DNA of 64,000 bases from an uncultured Mycobacterium sp. (GCA_900078375.1 FLQS01000030.1:1-64000), one strand, 5' to 3'. Numbered from the stretch's first letter, positions 33,536 through 43,006 are shown. Numbers and translations are program-made. Notes: a model not told the origin generated them from the letters alone.

Positions 33536-34999
33536 ATGGGGTACGTGCCGCCAACTCCGTCGCCTGCACCGTCGCCGGCTGAACCGACACCGCTGCCCCA
33601 GCTGCCCGCTCCCAACCTCCACCAATACGCGCACGGAGTCTCGCTGCTCGGCGGGTGGCTGCCGCTGACCATCGAGATCGTCGCTGTCATCACACTGATC
33701 GTCGCCATCGGATGGCGGCGGACCCGACGCTGGTGGCTGGTGTGGTTGCCGGTCTGCGTCGTGCTCGGTGTGCTCGGTGCGCTCGCCGCACGCACCTACG
33801 TCAACGCCGAAGGGCTGGCGTCGGACCCGGCACCCTTCTATTTGTGGGTCTGGATAGGGATTTTCGCGGCCGGGGTCGCGGTCGCGGTACTGGGCTGGCG
33901 CGGGAATTCTTGGTGGCGACGAGGTGTCGCGGTACTGGCGATTCCGTTGACACTGATGACGGCGCTGCTCGCACTCAACAGGTGGGTTGGGTACTACCCG
34001 AGCGTGCAGGCCGCGTGGGGGGCGCTGACGGCCGGGCCGCTACCGAACCAGATCGACGCCGCCGACCTGCCCGGCCTGCGCAACACCGTGCAGACCACCG
34101 GAAAGCTGGTCGAGGTCGATATCCCTTCGGATGCAAGCGGATTCAAACACCGCAGTGAATACGTCTACCTGCCGCCGGCCTGGTTCGCCGGACCCACCCC
34201 GCCCCGGCTGCCCGTCATCATGATGGTCGCCGGCGAGTTCAACACCCCAGCCGACTGGATGCGCAGCGGCAACGCGATGCCCATCATCGACGGCTACGCG
34301 CAGAGCCACGGCGGTATGGCGCCGATCTTCGTCTTCGTCGACACCGGTGGCAGCTTCAACAACGACACCGAATGCGTCAACGGTCCCCGTGGCGACTCCG
34401 CCGACCATCTCACCAAGGACGTCCGGCCTTATGTCGTCGACCATTTCGGCGCGTCCGAGCAAGCCGCCAACTGGGCCGTGGTCGGCTGGTCAATGGGCGG
34501 CACCTGCGCCGTCGACCTGACCGTGATGCACCCGGAGCTGTTCAGCACTTTCGAGGACATCGCAGGCGACCATGGACCGACGGCCGGCAGCAAGGACCAG
34601 ACGATCAGCCGGCTCTACGGCGGCAACGCCGCGGCCTGGGACCAGTTCGACCCGCGCACGGTGATGCTCAAACACGGTCCGTACCAAGGGGTTGCCGGCT
34701 GGTTCGAGGACACCGTCACACCCACCAACACCGCATCGCCCTACGGCAACGGCGGCGGGAAACGGCCGCAATCCGATGCGCCGTCCGGTTTTGGCGGGCA
34801 CGACGAGTTCCGTGACTCCGACGAGGCCGGCGCGGCCGACGATCTGTGCGGGACTGCGCAAACCGTCGGCATCTCCTGCTCGGTGCACCGCATCATCAGC
34901 TTCCACACCTGGCAGTTCGCGCAGCGGGCGCTCTCCGATGCGATGCCGTGGCTGGCTGCCCAGATCAAGACGCCAGGAGCGACGGACTCGCCCGCCTGA
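33536..34999 (+). CDS. Membrane-anchored esterase (antigen 85-like fold)
   Basis: 487 residues from ATG 33536. A Pro-rich start is followed by three or four membrane segments (about 35-150) and a C-terminal extracytoplasmic esterase domain: YVYLPPAWFAG, VVGWSMGGTCAVDL with the nucleophile serine, and SFHTWQFAQRAL with the likely catalytic histidine. This resembles putative esterases of the antigen 85/esterase D group. It could act on mycolyl or other acyl esters in the envelope; this is inference. It follows the transpeptidase by 55 bases. Confidence 0.8.
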   Translation: MGYVPPTPSPAPSPAEPTPLPQLPAPNLHQYAHGVSLLGGWLPLTIEIVAVITLIVAIGWRRTRRWWLVWLPVCVVLGVLGALAARTYVNAEGLASDPAPFYLWVWIGIFAAGVAVAVLGWRGNSWWRRGVAVLAIPLTLMTALLALNRWVGYYPSVQAAWGALTAGPLPNQIDAADLPGLRNTVQTTGKLVEVDIPSDASGFKHRSEYVYLPPAWFAGPTPPRLPVIMMVAGEFNTPADWMRSGNAMPIIDGYAQSHGGMAPIFVFVDTGGSFNNDTECVNGPRGDSADHLTKDVRPYVVDHFGASEQAANWAVVGWSMGGTCAVDLTVMHPELFSTFEDIAGDHGPTAGSKDQTISRLYGGNAAAWDQFDPRTVMLKHGPYQGVAGWFEDTVTPTNTASPYGNGGGKRPQSDAPSGFGGHDEFRDSDEAGAADDLCGTAQTVGISCSVHRIISFHTWQFAQRALSDAMPWLAAQIKTPGATDSPA

Positions 35000-35045
35000 G
35001 GCCCGCAATATTTCCCGGGTCGCTGCGCTCCTGCCCTCCGCGGAC

Positions 35046-35561
35046 CTACCAGGTGCCGCGGTGGACCACCTCGTCGAACGGGCGCCGGCTCGGTTTGCGG
35101 ATCGGGACCAGCGGACGGTCGGCGGGATAGCCGAGCCCGAGCAGATAGGCGACGAGATGGCCGCGGGGGACACCGAGGATCGCCCGCGCCCTGTCCTGAT
35201 CGCCGATGGCCGAGTGGCCGGTGCCGACGCCGAGCTCGGTGGCCGCGATCGCCATCGCCATCGTGGCCTGGCCCAGGTCGTACTGGTCGAGGAGTTTGGT
35301 GCGCTCGTCCGGAGGCTCGGGAATCACCAAGGCAATCGCCGCCTGCGCCCCCGCGATGTGGCCCGCCCCCATCCACACCGTTGACAGATCTTGCAGTGCA
35401 GCGTGATCAGTGACGATCACGAAATCCCAGTGCTGGTTGTTGCGTGCCGACGGGGCGCGCCAGCCGGCCTCGAGGATTCGGTCGATATCAGCCTCGGAGA
35501 TCGGCGCCGTGGTGTAGCTGCGTACATTGCGCCGCGCCCGGATGGCGTCCCAGGCGTCCAC
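35046..35561 (-). CDS. Nitroreductase-family protein
   Basis: 171 residues from GTG 35559-35561, five bases after the zmp1 stop on the same strand, so probably co-transcribed with it. FMN-binding nitroreductase pattern: RRNVRSYTTAPISEADIDRILEAGWRAPSARNNQHWDFVIV, then ATELGVGTGHSAIGD and GYPADRP. Expected to use NAD(P)H and FMN; substrate unknown. Confidence 0.88.
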   Translation of the reverse strand: MDAWDAIRARRNVRSYTTAPISEADIDRILEAGWRAPSARNNQHWDFVIVTDHAALQDLSTVWMGAGHIAGAQAAIALVIPEPPDERTKLLDQYDLGQATMAMAIAATELGVGTGHSAIGDQDRARAILGVPRGHLVAYLLGLGYPADRPLVPIRKPSRRPFDEVVHRGTW

Positions 35562-35566
35562 GGTCG

Positions 35567-37543
35567 TCAGCTCCAGATCCGGACGCGCCGCTCGGGTTCC
35601 AGGTACAGCTCGTCGTCGGCGTTCACCTCGAACGCGTCGTAGAAGGCATCCATGTTGCGGATCACGCCATTGCAGCGGAACTCCGGCGGCGAGTGTGGGT
35701 CGGTAGCAAGGCGCCGAACAGCCTCGGCCTCACGGGATTTGGTGCGCCACACTTGCGCCCACCCGAAGAACACCCGCTGCTGGCCGGTCAGGCCGTCGAT
35801 CACGGGGGCTTCCTTGCCGCCCAGCGACAGCTCGTAGGCCAGCAGTGCGATGGACAGCCCGCCCAGGTCTCCGATGTTCTCCCCGACCGTGAACGCGCCG
35901 TTGACGTGATTCGAGGGCTCGAGCCCGCGCGGTACGAACGCTTCGTATTGCTCGATGAGCTGTCCGGTGCGTGTGCCGAACTCGGCGCGGTCCTCGTCGG
36001 TCCACCAGTCGACGAGGTTGCCGTCACCGTCGTATTTGGCACCCTGGTCATCGAATCCGTGGCCGATCTCGTGACCGATCACCGCGCCGATCCCGCCGTA
36101 GTTCGCCGCGTCGTCGGCCTCGGCGTCGAAGAACGGCGGCTGCAGGATCGCGGCCGGGAACACGATCTCGTTCATGCCCGGGTTGTAGTAGGCGTTGACT
36201 GTCTGCGGTGTCATGAACCACTCGTCCCGGTCGACCGGCCCGCCCAGTTTGGCTAACTCCCGGTCATGGGACACTTGGGCACCACGAATGACATTGCCGT
36301 AGAGATCGTTTCGATCGATCACCAGGGCGGAGTAGTCCCGCCACTTGGCGGGATAGCCGATCTTGGCGGTGAACTTGTCCAGCTTGGCCAGTGCACGCTG
36401 GCGGGTGGCCGGCGTCATCCATTCCAGGTCGTTGATGCTGACCCGGTAGGCCTCGCGCAGGTTATTGACGAGATTGTCCATGCGCGCCTTGGCATCCGGC
36501 GGGAAATGCCGCTCGACATACAGCCGCCCTACCGCGTCGCCCATCAGGCTTTCCACGATCGACACCGCCCGCTTCCAGCGGTCGCGGATCTGTTCGGTGC
36601 CCGACAAGGTACGGCCGTAGAAGTCGAAATTCGCTTCGACCACCGCGTCGGTCAGGTATGCGGCCCGCGCGTTGATCAGCCGCCAGCGCGCCCAATCCTG
36701 CCAGTCGGTGAAGTCGTGGCTCGACCACAGCTCGGCGAAGGCCGTCAGGTAGTCGGGCTGGCGCACAACAAGTTCGGCGACCGCGTCCGGGGTCGTGCCT
36801 TGCGCGGTGATCCAGCCCGCCCAGTCGAAGCCGGGTGCCTCGGTCGGCAGGTCGGTGAACGCTCGCAGGTTGTAGGTCAGGTCGGCGTCGCGGCGTTTGA
36901 CGACATCCCAGTGCGCCGCGGCCAGTTTGGCTTCCAGTGTCACGATCCGCGCGGCCCGCTCGGCGTGGTCATCGGCCGTGCCGCCCAACACCAAGGCGAA
37001 CATCGTCGCGATGTGTGCCGGGTAGGCAGCCAGGATTGCGGCGTGCTGCTCGTCGCGGTAGTACGACTCGTCGGGCAGGCCCAGTCCGGACTGGCTGGCG
37101 TGCACGAGGTAACGCGATGAGTTCTTCGAATCGGTGTCGATGTAGAGCCCGACGCCGCCGCCCACGCCGGTGCGCTGCAGCGCGCCGATCACCGCGGCCA
37201 GCGCGGCCGGATCGGCCGCGGCATCGATACCCGCCAGCTCGTCGAGTAGCGGCTGCACACCGCGCCGCTCAACGGCGTCGGCGTCCAGGAAGCTGGCGTA
37301 GAGATCGCCGATGCGCTGCGCGTCCGTGCCCGGCTGCCCGCTTGCCTGAGTAATCAGCTCACGCACCTGCTCCTCGGCCCGGTCGTACAGCGTGCGAAAC
37401 GCGCCGTCGGTGGCCCGGTCGGCGGGGATGGTGTATTCGGTCAGCCAGCGTCCGTTGACGTGGCCGAACAGGTCATCTTGCGGGCGAACCTCGGCCTCGA
37501 CATGGGACAGGTCGATACCCGAGCGCAGTGCTTCTACCGTCAC
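35567..37543 (-). CDS. zmp1: Zinc metalloprotease Zmp1 (M13, neprilysin family)
   Basis: 658 residues from GTG 37541-37543 (VTVEALRSGIDLSH), chosen because the sequence then aligns with the start of M. tuberculosis Zmp1 (663). Zinc site HEIGH at 491-495, third ligand Glu555 in GENIGDLGG, and substrate-binding NAYYNPGMNEIVFP. M13 proteases are usually extracytoplasmic, but this one has no obvious signal peptide, as in M. tuberculosis. In pathogens Zmp1 affects inflammasome and phagosome biology; in this organism the role is presumably different. Divergent from omamA. Confidence 0.93.
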   Translation of the reverse strand: MTVEALRSGIDLSHVEAEVRPQDDLFGHVNGRWLTEYTIPADRATDGAFRTLYDRAEEQVRELITQASGQPGTDAQRIGDLYASFLDADAVERRGVQPLLDELAGIDAAADPAALAAVIGALQRTGVGGGVGLYIDTDSKNSSRYLVHASQSGLGLPDESYYRDEQHAAILAAYPAHIATMFALVLGGTADDHAERAARIVTLEAKLAAAHWDVVKRRDADLTYNLRAFTDLPTEAPGFDWAGWITAQGTTPDAVAELVVRQPDYLTAFAELWSSHDFTDWQDWARWRLINARAAYLTDAVVEANFDFYGRTLSGTEQIRDRWKRAVSIVESLMGDAVGRLYVERHFPPDAKARMDNLVNNLREAYRVSINDLEWMTPATRQRALAKLDKFTAKIGYPAKWRDYSALVIDRNDLYGNVIRGAQVSHDRELAKLGGPVDRDEWFMTPQTVNAYYNPGMNEIVFPAAILQPPFFDAEADDAANYGGIGAVIGHEIGHGFDDQGAKYDGDGNLVDWWTDEDRAEFGTRTGQLIEQYEAFVPRGLEPSNHVNGAFTVGENIGDLGGLSIALLAYELSLGGKEAPVIDGLTGQQRVFFGWAQVWRTKSREAEAVRRLATDPHSPPEFRCNGVIRNMDAFYDAFEVNADDELYLEPERRVRIWS

Positions 37544-37610
37544 CCAACCATCCTTACCAGAGGTCAGACCGCGGCGTCTGGCCCCAGGGCGGCCCGGTAG
37601 CCTCCCCTTC

Positions 37611-38198
37611 ATGCCCGAGGCCGACGACGACCAGGACCAGCGCGAGGCGTCCAGGCGGGTGTTCTCCAGCTATGGCATGGCCTCGGCGGTACTCGGCGTG
37701 GTGGCTGTCGTCGCGATCGTGCTGGGCACGTTGATCTGGTCAGGCCACCGCAACGCCACCGACGAGCGCGCCTATCAGACTCGCGTGCTGGCCGCGGCCG
37801 CGGACTGGACCGGGGTGCTGATCAACATGAACGTCGACAATGTCGACGCCAGCCTGCAGAAACTGCATGGGGGCACCGTCGGGCAGCTCAACTCCGACTT
37901 CGAGGCCGCCATCACGCCCTACCGCGAGGTGGTCCGGACGCTGAAGGCGCGCACCACCGGACAGATCGACTCGGTGTCGTTCGAATTGGCTCACCACGAT
38001 CTCGACGTGCAGCCGGGTCAGCGCCCGGCCGCGCTGCCGCCGGAACTGGCTCAGCGCACTGACAGCGTGCTGGTCGTCGCCACCTCGGTCAGCGAGAACG
38101 CCGGCGACAAGCCGGCCACCGTGCGCTGGAACCTGCGCCTCGGGGTCTCCGACGTGGACGGCAAGCTGATGATCTCGCGGCTGGAGTCGCTGCGATGA
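37611..38198 (+). CDS. omamA: Orphan Mce-associated membrane protein OmamA (Rv0199-like)
   Basis: 195 residues from ATG 37611; TAGCCT at 37598-37603 and seven bases give a leaderless start. Acidic N-terminus, a membrane segment (AVLGVVAVVAIVLGTLIWSG) and a Mas-type extracytoplasmic domain (TDSVLVVATSVSENAG; RWNLRLGVSDVDGKLMISRLESL). Rv0199 (OmamA) stabilises the MceG ATPase and Mce1/Mce4 importers in M. tuberculosis, so this gene works with the mce1 operon 27 kb away. The end overlaps omamB (ATGA). Confidence 0.85.
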   Translation: MPEADDDQDQREASRRVFSSYGMASAVLGVVAVVAIVLGTLIWSGHRNATDERAYQTRVLAAAADWTGVLINMNVDNVDASLQKLHGGTVGQLNSDFEAAITPYREVVRTLKARTTGQIDSVSFELAHHDLDVQPGQRPAALPPELAQRTDSVLVVATSVSENAGDKPATVRWNLRLGVSDVDGKLMISRLESLR

Positions 38199-38884
38199 GG
38201 AACCTGGCCCGTGTACTGGGCTTCGACGTCGCCGCTCCGGTCGCCGCCATCGCGGCACTGCTCGCGATCGGTGTGGTGCTCGGCTGGCCGCTGTGGTGGG
38301 TGTCGGTGTGCTCGGTGCTGTGCCTACTGATCGTGCAGGGCGTCATCGTCAATTTCGTTCTGTTCCGCCGAGATTCGGTGACAGTGGGCACCGACGACGA
38401 AGGCCCCGGGCTGCGGCTTGCGGTCGTCGGACTGGCCACCGTCGCGGTGGTCGCCGCGACGGTCGTCGGCTACACCCGATGGACGCTGCCGGATGAGGAC
38501 TTCACCCGCGACTCCGCGGAAGTGGTGCGCATCGCGACCGCTGTCTCCGAGGCCACCGCCACATTCAGCCCGGCCGATCCCACCTCGTCGATCGACCGGG
38601 CCGCCTCCTTCATGGCACCCGAGCGGGCAGACGCGTTCAAGGGCGAGTTCGGCAAGGCCACTTCAGATTTGGCCAAGAAGAACATCTCCGCCTCGGCGCA
38701 GACCATCTCGGCGGGCCTGGAGGCGTTGGGCCCAGGGGCGGCCAGCGTCGCGGTGGTGATGCGGGGAACCCAGAGCCAGCCTGGTCAGCAGCCGAGCACC
38801 GCGACGCTGGCACTGCGCGTCGGGCTGGCCAAGCAGGATGGCCGGTGGGTCGTGCTCGACATCGCGCCGATCAACGCCCGATAA
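38195..38884 (+). CDS. omamB: Orphan Mce-associated membrane protein OmamB (Rv0200-like)
   Basis: 229 residues from ATG 38195, overlapping omamA. Unlike OmamA it has three hydrophobic segments (APVAAIAALLAIGVVLGWPL, WWVSVCSVLCLLIVQGVIV, LAVVGLATVAVVAATVVGY) before the Mas domain (VVRIATAVSEATATFSPAD; LALRVGLAKQDGRWVVLDI). Same position and build as Rv0200. The last 14 bases overlap the convergent CoA-binding gene. Confidence 0.83.
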   Translation: MRNLARVLGFDVAAPVAAIAALLAIGVVLGWPLWWVSVCSVLCLLIVQGVIVNFVLFRRDSVTVGTDDEGPGLRLAVVGLATVAVVAATVVGYTRWTLPDEDFTRDSAEVVRIATAVSEATATFSPADPTSSIDRAASFMAPERADAFKGEFGKATSDLAKKNISASAQTISAGLEALGPGAASVAVVMRGTQSQPGQQPSTATLALRVGLAKQDGRWVVLDIAPINAR

Positions 38885-39296
38885 GCCGGGCGTAGTCGAC
38901 CTTCAGGCACCGATCCATCACGACCCGCAGACCGGCGGCCTGAGCCTGCTCGCCAACCTCCTCGTGCCACAAACCCTGTTGCAGCCACAAGTATTTGGGG
39001 CGCGGGTTCAGGGCGAGGACTTCGGCGAGCACTCCGGGCAGGTCGTCGTAGCGGCGGAACACGTCGACCATGTCCGGCACGACGGGCAGGTCGGCCAGCG
39101 ATGAGTAGACCCGTTTTCCGTCGATGTCGCTGATGTTCGGATTCACCGGGTACAGCTCGAAGTGACTGAATCTGGCCAGATACTGGTAGACCTCGTTGCT
39201 GGGCCGGGCTGGATTGTCCGACGCGCCGACGACCGCAACCGTGTGGGTATCGCGCAGAATCTGTTGTAGCTCAGCCGAATCCGGGCCTATCGCCAT
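38871..39296 (-). CDS. CoA-binding (Rossmann) domain protein
   Basis: 141 residues if started at the second Met (MAIGPD, 39296); an alternative start at 39305 adds three residues. The whole protein is one CoA_binding_2 domain: TVAVVGASDNPARPSNEVYQYLARF, YPVNPNISDIDGKRVYSSLADLP and KYLWLQQGLWHEE, ending VVMDRCLKVDYARL. Function unknown; relatives bind CoA or acyl-CoA. Its 3' end overlaps omamB on the opposite strand by 14 bases. Confidence 0.87.
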   Translation of the reverse strand: MAIGPDSAELQQILRDTHTVAVVGASDNPARPSNEVYQYLARFSHFELYPVNPNISDIDGKRVYSSLADLPVVPDMVDVFRRYDDLPGVLAEVLALNPRPKYLWLQQGLWHEEVGEQAQAAGLRVVMDRCLKVDYARLIGR

Positions 39297-39311
39297 GGGC
39301 ACCACCGCGGG

Positions 39312-39806
39312 CTATTCTCCGCCGGACGCACGCTGGGCGCGCATCTTGGCGAACCGGTCCGACAGCCTGCGCATCCGGATCATCAGCGAAGCCGGCGGGC
39401 TGATCGTCCCGTCGAGGTAGGTGGACAGATCCGCCTGGGCCACCCCGATGCGCGAAGCGAACTCCTGTACCGCCAGCCCGGACCGGTCGAGCAGCAGCCG
39501 AACGTGGCGGGCCGCCTCGGCGCGCTCGTTGGCTTCCAGATGGCTGCGTGCCCTGATCAAAACCTCGGACAGCGCTTTGGAGATGCCGTAGGGCTGCGCG
39601 TGCTCCAGCACTTCCTCGACCTGCCGGGCGGTCCGGCCGTAGGGATCCCGCTTGATGGCGACGACGATGCGCTGCCAGACGGTGATATCGCCGGTTTCCA
39701 GCGCGTCCCGAATCAAGGCTGTCGGCCAGAACTCCACGGGGCGGCCGTCGGCGAAGGACTGCGTGGACGGTGCGGGTATGGCATCGCGATCCGCTGCCAC
39801 CGTCAC
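39312..39806 (-). CDS. HTH protein translationally coupled to mmpL11 (Rv0201c-like)
   Basis: 164 residues from GTG 39804-39806, which overlaps the mmpL11 stop as GTGA. The C-terminal 60 residues form an XRE-like helix-turn-helix (RSGLAVQEFASRIGVAQADLSTYLDGTISPPASLMIRMRRLSDRF), and an upstream helical part contains VWQRIVVAIKRDPYGRTARQVEEVL. M. tuberculosis Rv0201c sits in the same place. It could regulate its own operon or act elsewhere; no evidence beyond the motif and coupling. Confidence 0.75.
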   Translation of the reverse strand: MTVAADRDAIPAPSTQSFADGRPVEFWPTALIRDALETGDITVWQRIVVAIKRDPYGRTARQVEEVLEHAQPYGISKALSEVLIRARSHLEANERAEAARHVRLLLDRSGLAVQEFASRIGVAQADLSTYLDGTISPPASLMIRMRRLSDRFAKMRAQRASGGE

Positions 39807-42739
39807 CTCGCCTCCTCCAGGATCGCCACCGCCACCGCAAGGCAACGCTGCCTGATCCGCTCCCATTCGGTCGCCCCCTCCGGTCCAGCCCACCGGTCGT
39901 CGTCGATGACGTCGGACGGGTTGGGATCGGCGAGCCGACGTACCAACTGGGTTGTCACCCATTGTCGCTTAGATTGTCCAGAACAGTAATACCGGTCCAT
40001 CCCGCCGAGTACCACCGCGGCGGCCTCGGTATCCATCACACCGACAAGGTCGGCGAATTCGGCGAAGTCCGATCGGCTGTTGCGGCACATGACCAGGTAG
40101 GCCTGCATCCGCAGGGTCTCGGCGCAGGTCGGGATCTGCAGCCGGTCACCGGTGGGCAGCTGGACATTGGTGGTCTCCACCGGACTGTGCCGTTCGACCA
40201 CCGGGTGGGCGGTATCGGCACCGGTTTCCAGGGCGTCCAGCGCGATCGCGAGGCGACCCCGCCACATCGTGACCGGGTGCACCGGCCGGGGCGCCGTCAT
40301 CCTGGCGGTGCGGTAGCCCCGGATCAATTTGACCGTCGCGGTGCTACCCGCGCCGACCCGCATGGGTTGCGCCCTGGCGTCATCGCTGCCCTTGACCTTG
40401 CCGGCGAGCTCGCTGCAGCCGCTGAACGCCAGCGGGTCGGCCACGCTGACCGCGTCCGGCGCCAGGTTCTTCAGCCGGGCCGCGCCCTTGACCACCATTC
40501 GCAGATCCGCGCTGGGCGGCACCAGCGCGGAGATGTCGTCGGGGATGACGACCAGGTCGCCGAGGTCGACCTTGGGCAGCGGCTTCTCGAAGTCCACCGA
40601 CGGCAGGATGCGGGCCAGCCACGCGGGCAGCCACCAGTTCCACTGGTCGAACATCGCCATCAGCGCCGGCACCAGGACCAGCCGAACGATGGTGGCGTCC
40701 ACCGCGATTGCCACCGCACACGCCACGCCCAGCTCGGCGACCAGCGGCATACCCGCGAACGCGAACCCGGTGAACACGGCGATCATGATGAGCGCGGCGC
40801 TGGTGATCGTGCGGGCGCTGGTGGACACCCCGTAGGCGACCGCGTCTCGGGTGTCGCCCGCTTGCAGGTAGCGCTCCCGGATCCGGGTCAGCAGGAAGAT
40901 CTCGTAGTCCATCGACAGGCCGAACGTCATCGCCAGCACCAGCGGCGGGATCGTGCTGTCGATCGAGGTGATCTTCTCGAAGCCCAGGCCTTCCAGCCAG
41001 CCCCACTGGAAGACCATCACCAGGCTGCCGTAGGCGGCCGCGACGGACAGCACCGTCATCAGCACGCCCTTGAACGCCAGGAACACCGACCGCACCGAGA
41101 TCAGCAGCATCACGAACGCGATCAGCGCGACGAACACGAATACCAGTGGTTGGGTCTGGGACACCCGGTCGTCGAAGTCCTTGATCAGCGCGGTGGGACC
41201 ACCGACGTCGACCTGTGCGCCCCCCGCGGCCGGCAGTGCCCGCAGGTGCGCGCGCATCCAGTCGATGGAGTTGCGCGCACCGATGTCCTCGGGGTCCACC
41301 GACAGCACCGCCGAGAGCAACGCGCTGCCGTTGTTGTCGGAGAACGCCGGCTGGGAGACCGAGACGACGTCGGGGGCCTTCGCCATCTCGGTGCTGATCG
41401 CCTCAATCGCGGCGGCGTTCTTGGCGTCGGATGCGTCACCGGCCGGGAACGTGACGAGCACCCGCACCGGGCCCAGCGCACCAGGGCCGAGTGCCTCGGC
41501 CGCCGCGGCCACACCGCCGCGGATTTCGTGCGAGGACTTGAATTGGCGCTGCATGCTGTTGCCCAGCACCATCGAGAACGCCGGTGCGGCCATCAGCAAC
41601 AGGACCAGCGTCGCCGCCGTCGCCGACAGCCACGGTCTGCGCATGACCTCGCTGACCCAGCGGGTCCAGAACCGCGACTGCGTCGCCTCCGCGCGCCGGG
41701 ACCATTGCAGCAGCGGTGAGCGTTTGGCCACCGACCGCCCGAAGGTGGCCAGCACGGCGGGAGTCAGAGTGGTCGACGTCAGCACCGCGATGGCCACCGC
41801 CAGGATCGCGCCGGTCGCCATCGAGCGCAGCACGGGGGTGTTGATCAGGTAGATGCCCGTCAGCGAGGCGATCACCGTCAGACCCGACAACAGAACGGCC
41901 AAGCCCGAGGTGGCCATCGCCGCGTCGGCCGCCTGTTGCGGATCGCGGCCGGCGCGGAGCTCTTCTCGGAAACGCATCAGGATGAACAGCGAATAATCGA
42001 CGGCCAGCGCGATACCGAACATCGACACCGTCGACGTCACGAACACCGACATGGTGGTGACCGTGGACAACAGATAGACCACGCCCATCGTCACCACGAC
42101 GGTGCACAGCGCGAGGGCCAGCGGGACCGCGGCGGCGGCCAGCGAGCCGAACACCGCGAGCAAAACAATCAAGACGATCGGAAGGTTCCAGCGCTCGGCC
42201 TCGGCGATGTCGTGCTTGGTGCTGGTCTGGGCGGCGGCACCGAGTGCGCCCTGGCCGATGACGTACAGCCGCACCCGGCCGTTCTGGATTTGCCCGGGCT
42301 GATCACCGGTGACGCCGATCTTCTGGCGCAGCTGGCGCGCGACGTCGACGGCGCCGGTGTTGTGGAAGTCCAGCCGCAGCGACACCACGTAGGGCCGGTC
42401 CGGGGCGGGCGCGGGCTGGGCGGGGTTGGGAACCACGACGACGCTCGGGGTCTGCTTTGCCACCTGCTCCAGTTGGGCGACGGCGGCGTTCATATCGTCG
42501 TAGCTGGCGTCGGCGCGGGGCGCCGCGACGAGGGCGAGTGGGGAGGCGCCCTGCTCGGGGAAGTGGTCCTCCAGTTGGTACTGCACATGCAGCGACTGGG
42601 AGCCGGCGACGTCGAAGCCACCACCGGTCAGGTTGTTCGACTCGGTGAGGGCCAGATAGACGGCCGGTACGAGGGCCAGCAACCAGCACGAGAACACCAG
42701 CCAGCGGAATCTGCGCAGGTTGCTGCTGAGGCGCATCAT
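39803..42739 (-). CDS. mmpL11: RND-family lipid transporter MmpL11
   Basis: 978 residues from ATG 42737-42739 (MMRLSSNLRRFRW), which matches the start I recall for M. tuberculosis MmpL11; a further upstream open frame is spurious. Two RND repeats with twelve membrane segments. The proton-relay Asp-Tyr pairs are present: Asp248-Tyr249 in ALAVDYSLFIL and one in GLSMDYEIFLL. The C-terminal cytoplasmic region contains LRMQAYLVMCRNSRSDFAEFADLV. MmpL11 exports wax-ester/long-chain acyl lipids and has been linked to haem uptake with Rv0203. Divergent from the Rv0203-like gene. Confidence 0.93.
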   Translation of the reverse strand: MMRLSSNLRRFRWLVFSCWLLALVPAVYLALTESNNLTGGGFDVAGSQSLHVQYQLEDHFPEQGASPLALVAAPRADASYDDMNAAVAQLEQVAKQTPSVVVVPNPAQPAPAPDRPYVVSLRLDFHNTGAVDVARQLRQKIGVTGDQPGQIQNGRVRLYVIGQGALGAAAQTSTKHDIAEAERWNLPIVLIVLLAVFGSLAAAAVPLALALCTVVVTMGVVYLLSTVTTMSVFVTSTVSMFGIALAVDYSLFILMRFREELRAGRDPQQAADAAMATSGLAVLLSGLTVIASLTGIYLINTPVLRSMATGAILAVAIAVLTSTTLTPAVLATFGRSVAKRSPLLQWSRRAEATQSRFWTRWVSEVMRRPWLSATAATLVLLLMAAPAFSMVLGNSMQRQFKSSHEIRGGVAAAAEALGPGALGPVRVLVTFPAGDASDAKNAAAIEAISTEMAKAPDVVSVSQPAFSDNNGSALLSAVLSVDPEDIGARNSIDWMRAHLRALPAAGGAQVDVGGPTALIKDFDDRVSQTQPLVFVFVALIAFVMLLISVRSVFLAFKGVLMTVLSVAAAYGSLVMVFQWGWLEGLGFEKITSIDSTIPPLVLAMTFGLSMDYEIFLLTRIRERYLQAGDTRDAVAYGVSTSARTITSAALIMIAVFTGFAFAGMPLVAELGVACAVAIAVDATIVRLVLVPALMAMFDQWNWWLPAWLARILPSVDFEKPLPKVDLGDLVVIPDDISALVPPSADLRMVVKGAARLKNLAPDAVSVADPLAFSGCSELAGKVKGSDDARAQPMRVGAGSTATVKLIRGYRTARMTAPRPVHPVTMWRGRLAIALDALETGADTAHPVVERHSPVETTNVQLPTGDRLQIPTCAETLRMQAYLVMCRNSRSDFAEFADLVGVMDTEAAAVVLGGMDRYYCSGQSKRQWVTTQLVRRLADPNPSDVIDDDRWAGPEGATEWERIRQRCLAVAVAILEEAR

Positions 42740-43006
42740 GAACTGCTGGATGTTTATCTCCCCGCATTCTCCCCGGGTTGCGTGGCTGCGAGCGTACCTC
42801 AGATAGCTGTGCGGTGACCCGTCGTGAGCGGCGGTCTTAGCTGGATTGAGACCTGCTGATGGGGTCCTCGTTACCGACGCTGAAGTGGCAGCGACGCGGG
42901 GATCGATGGCAAGATGTGCTTCGAGGTGTTTACCGGGTCGGGGAACTTGGCCGGGTCGCAGCGTTGCTGCGGCGAGGCTTGATGTCAGCGAACCCGAGGA
43001 GTCCCG

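Noticed and set aside
42740..43006. Search for an iron (IdeR) box between mmpL11 and the haemophore gene
   Set aside because: No TTAGGTTAGGCTAACCTAA-like palindrome could be found in the 267 bases, nor before the other two haemophore-type genes.
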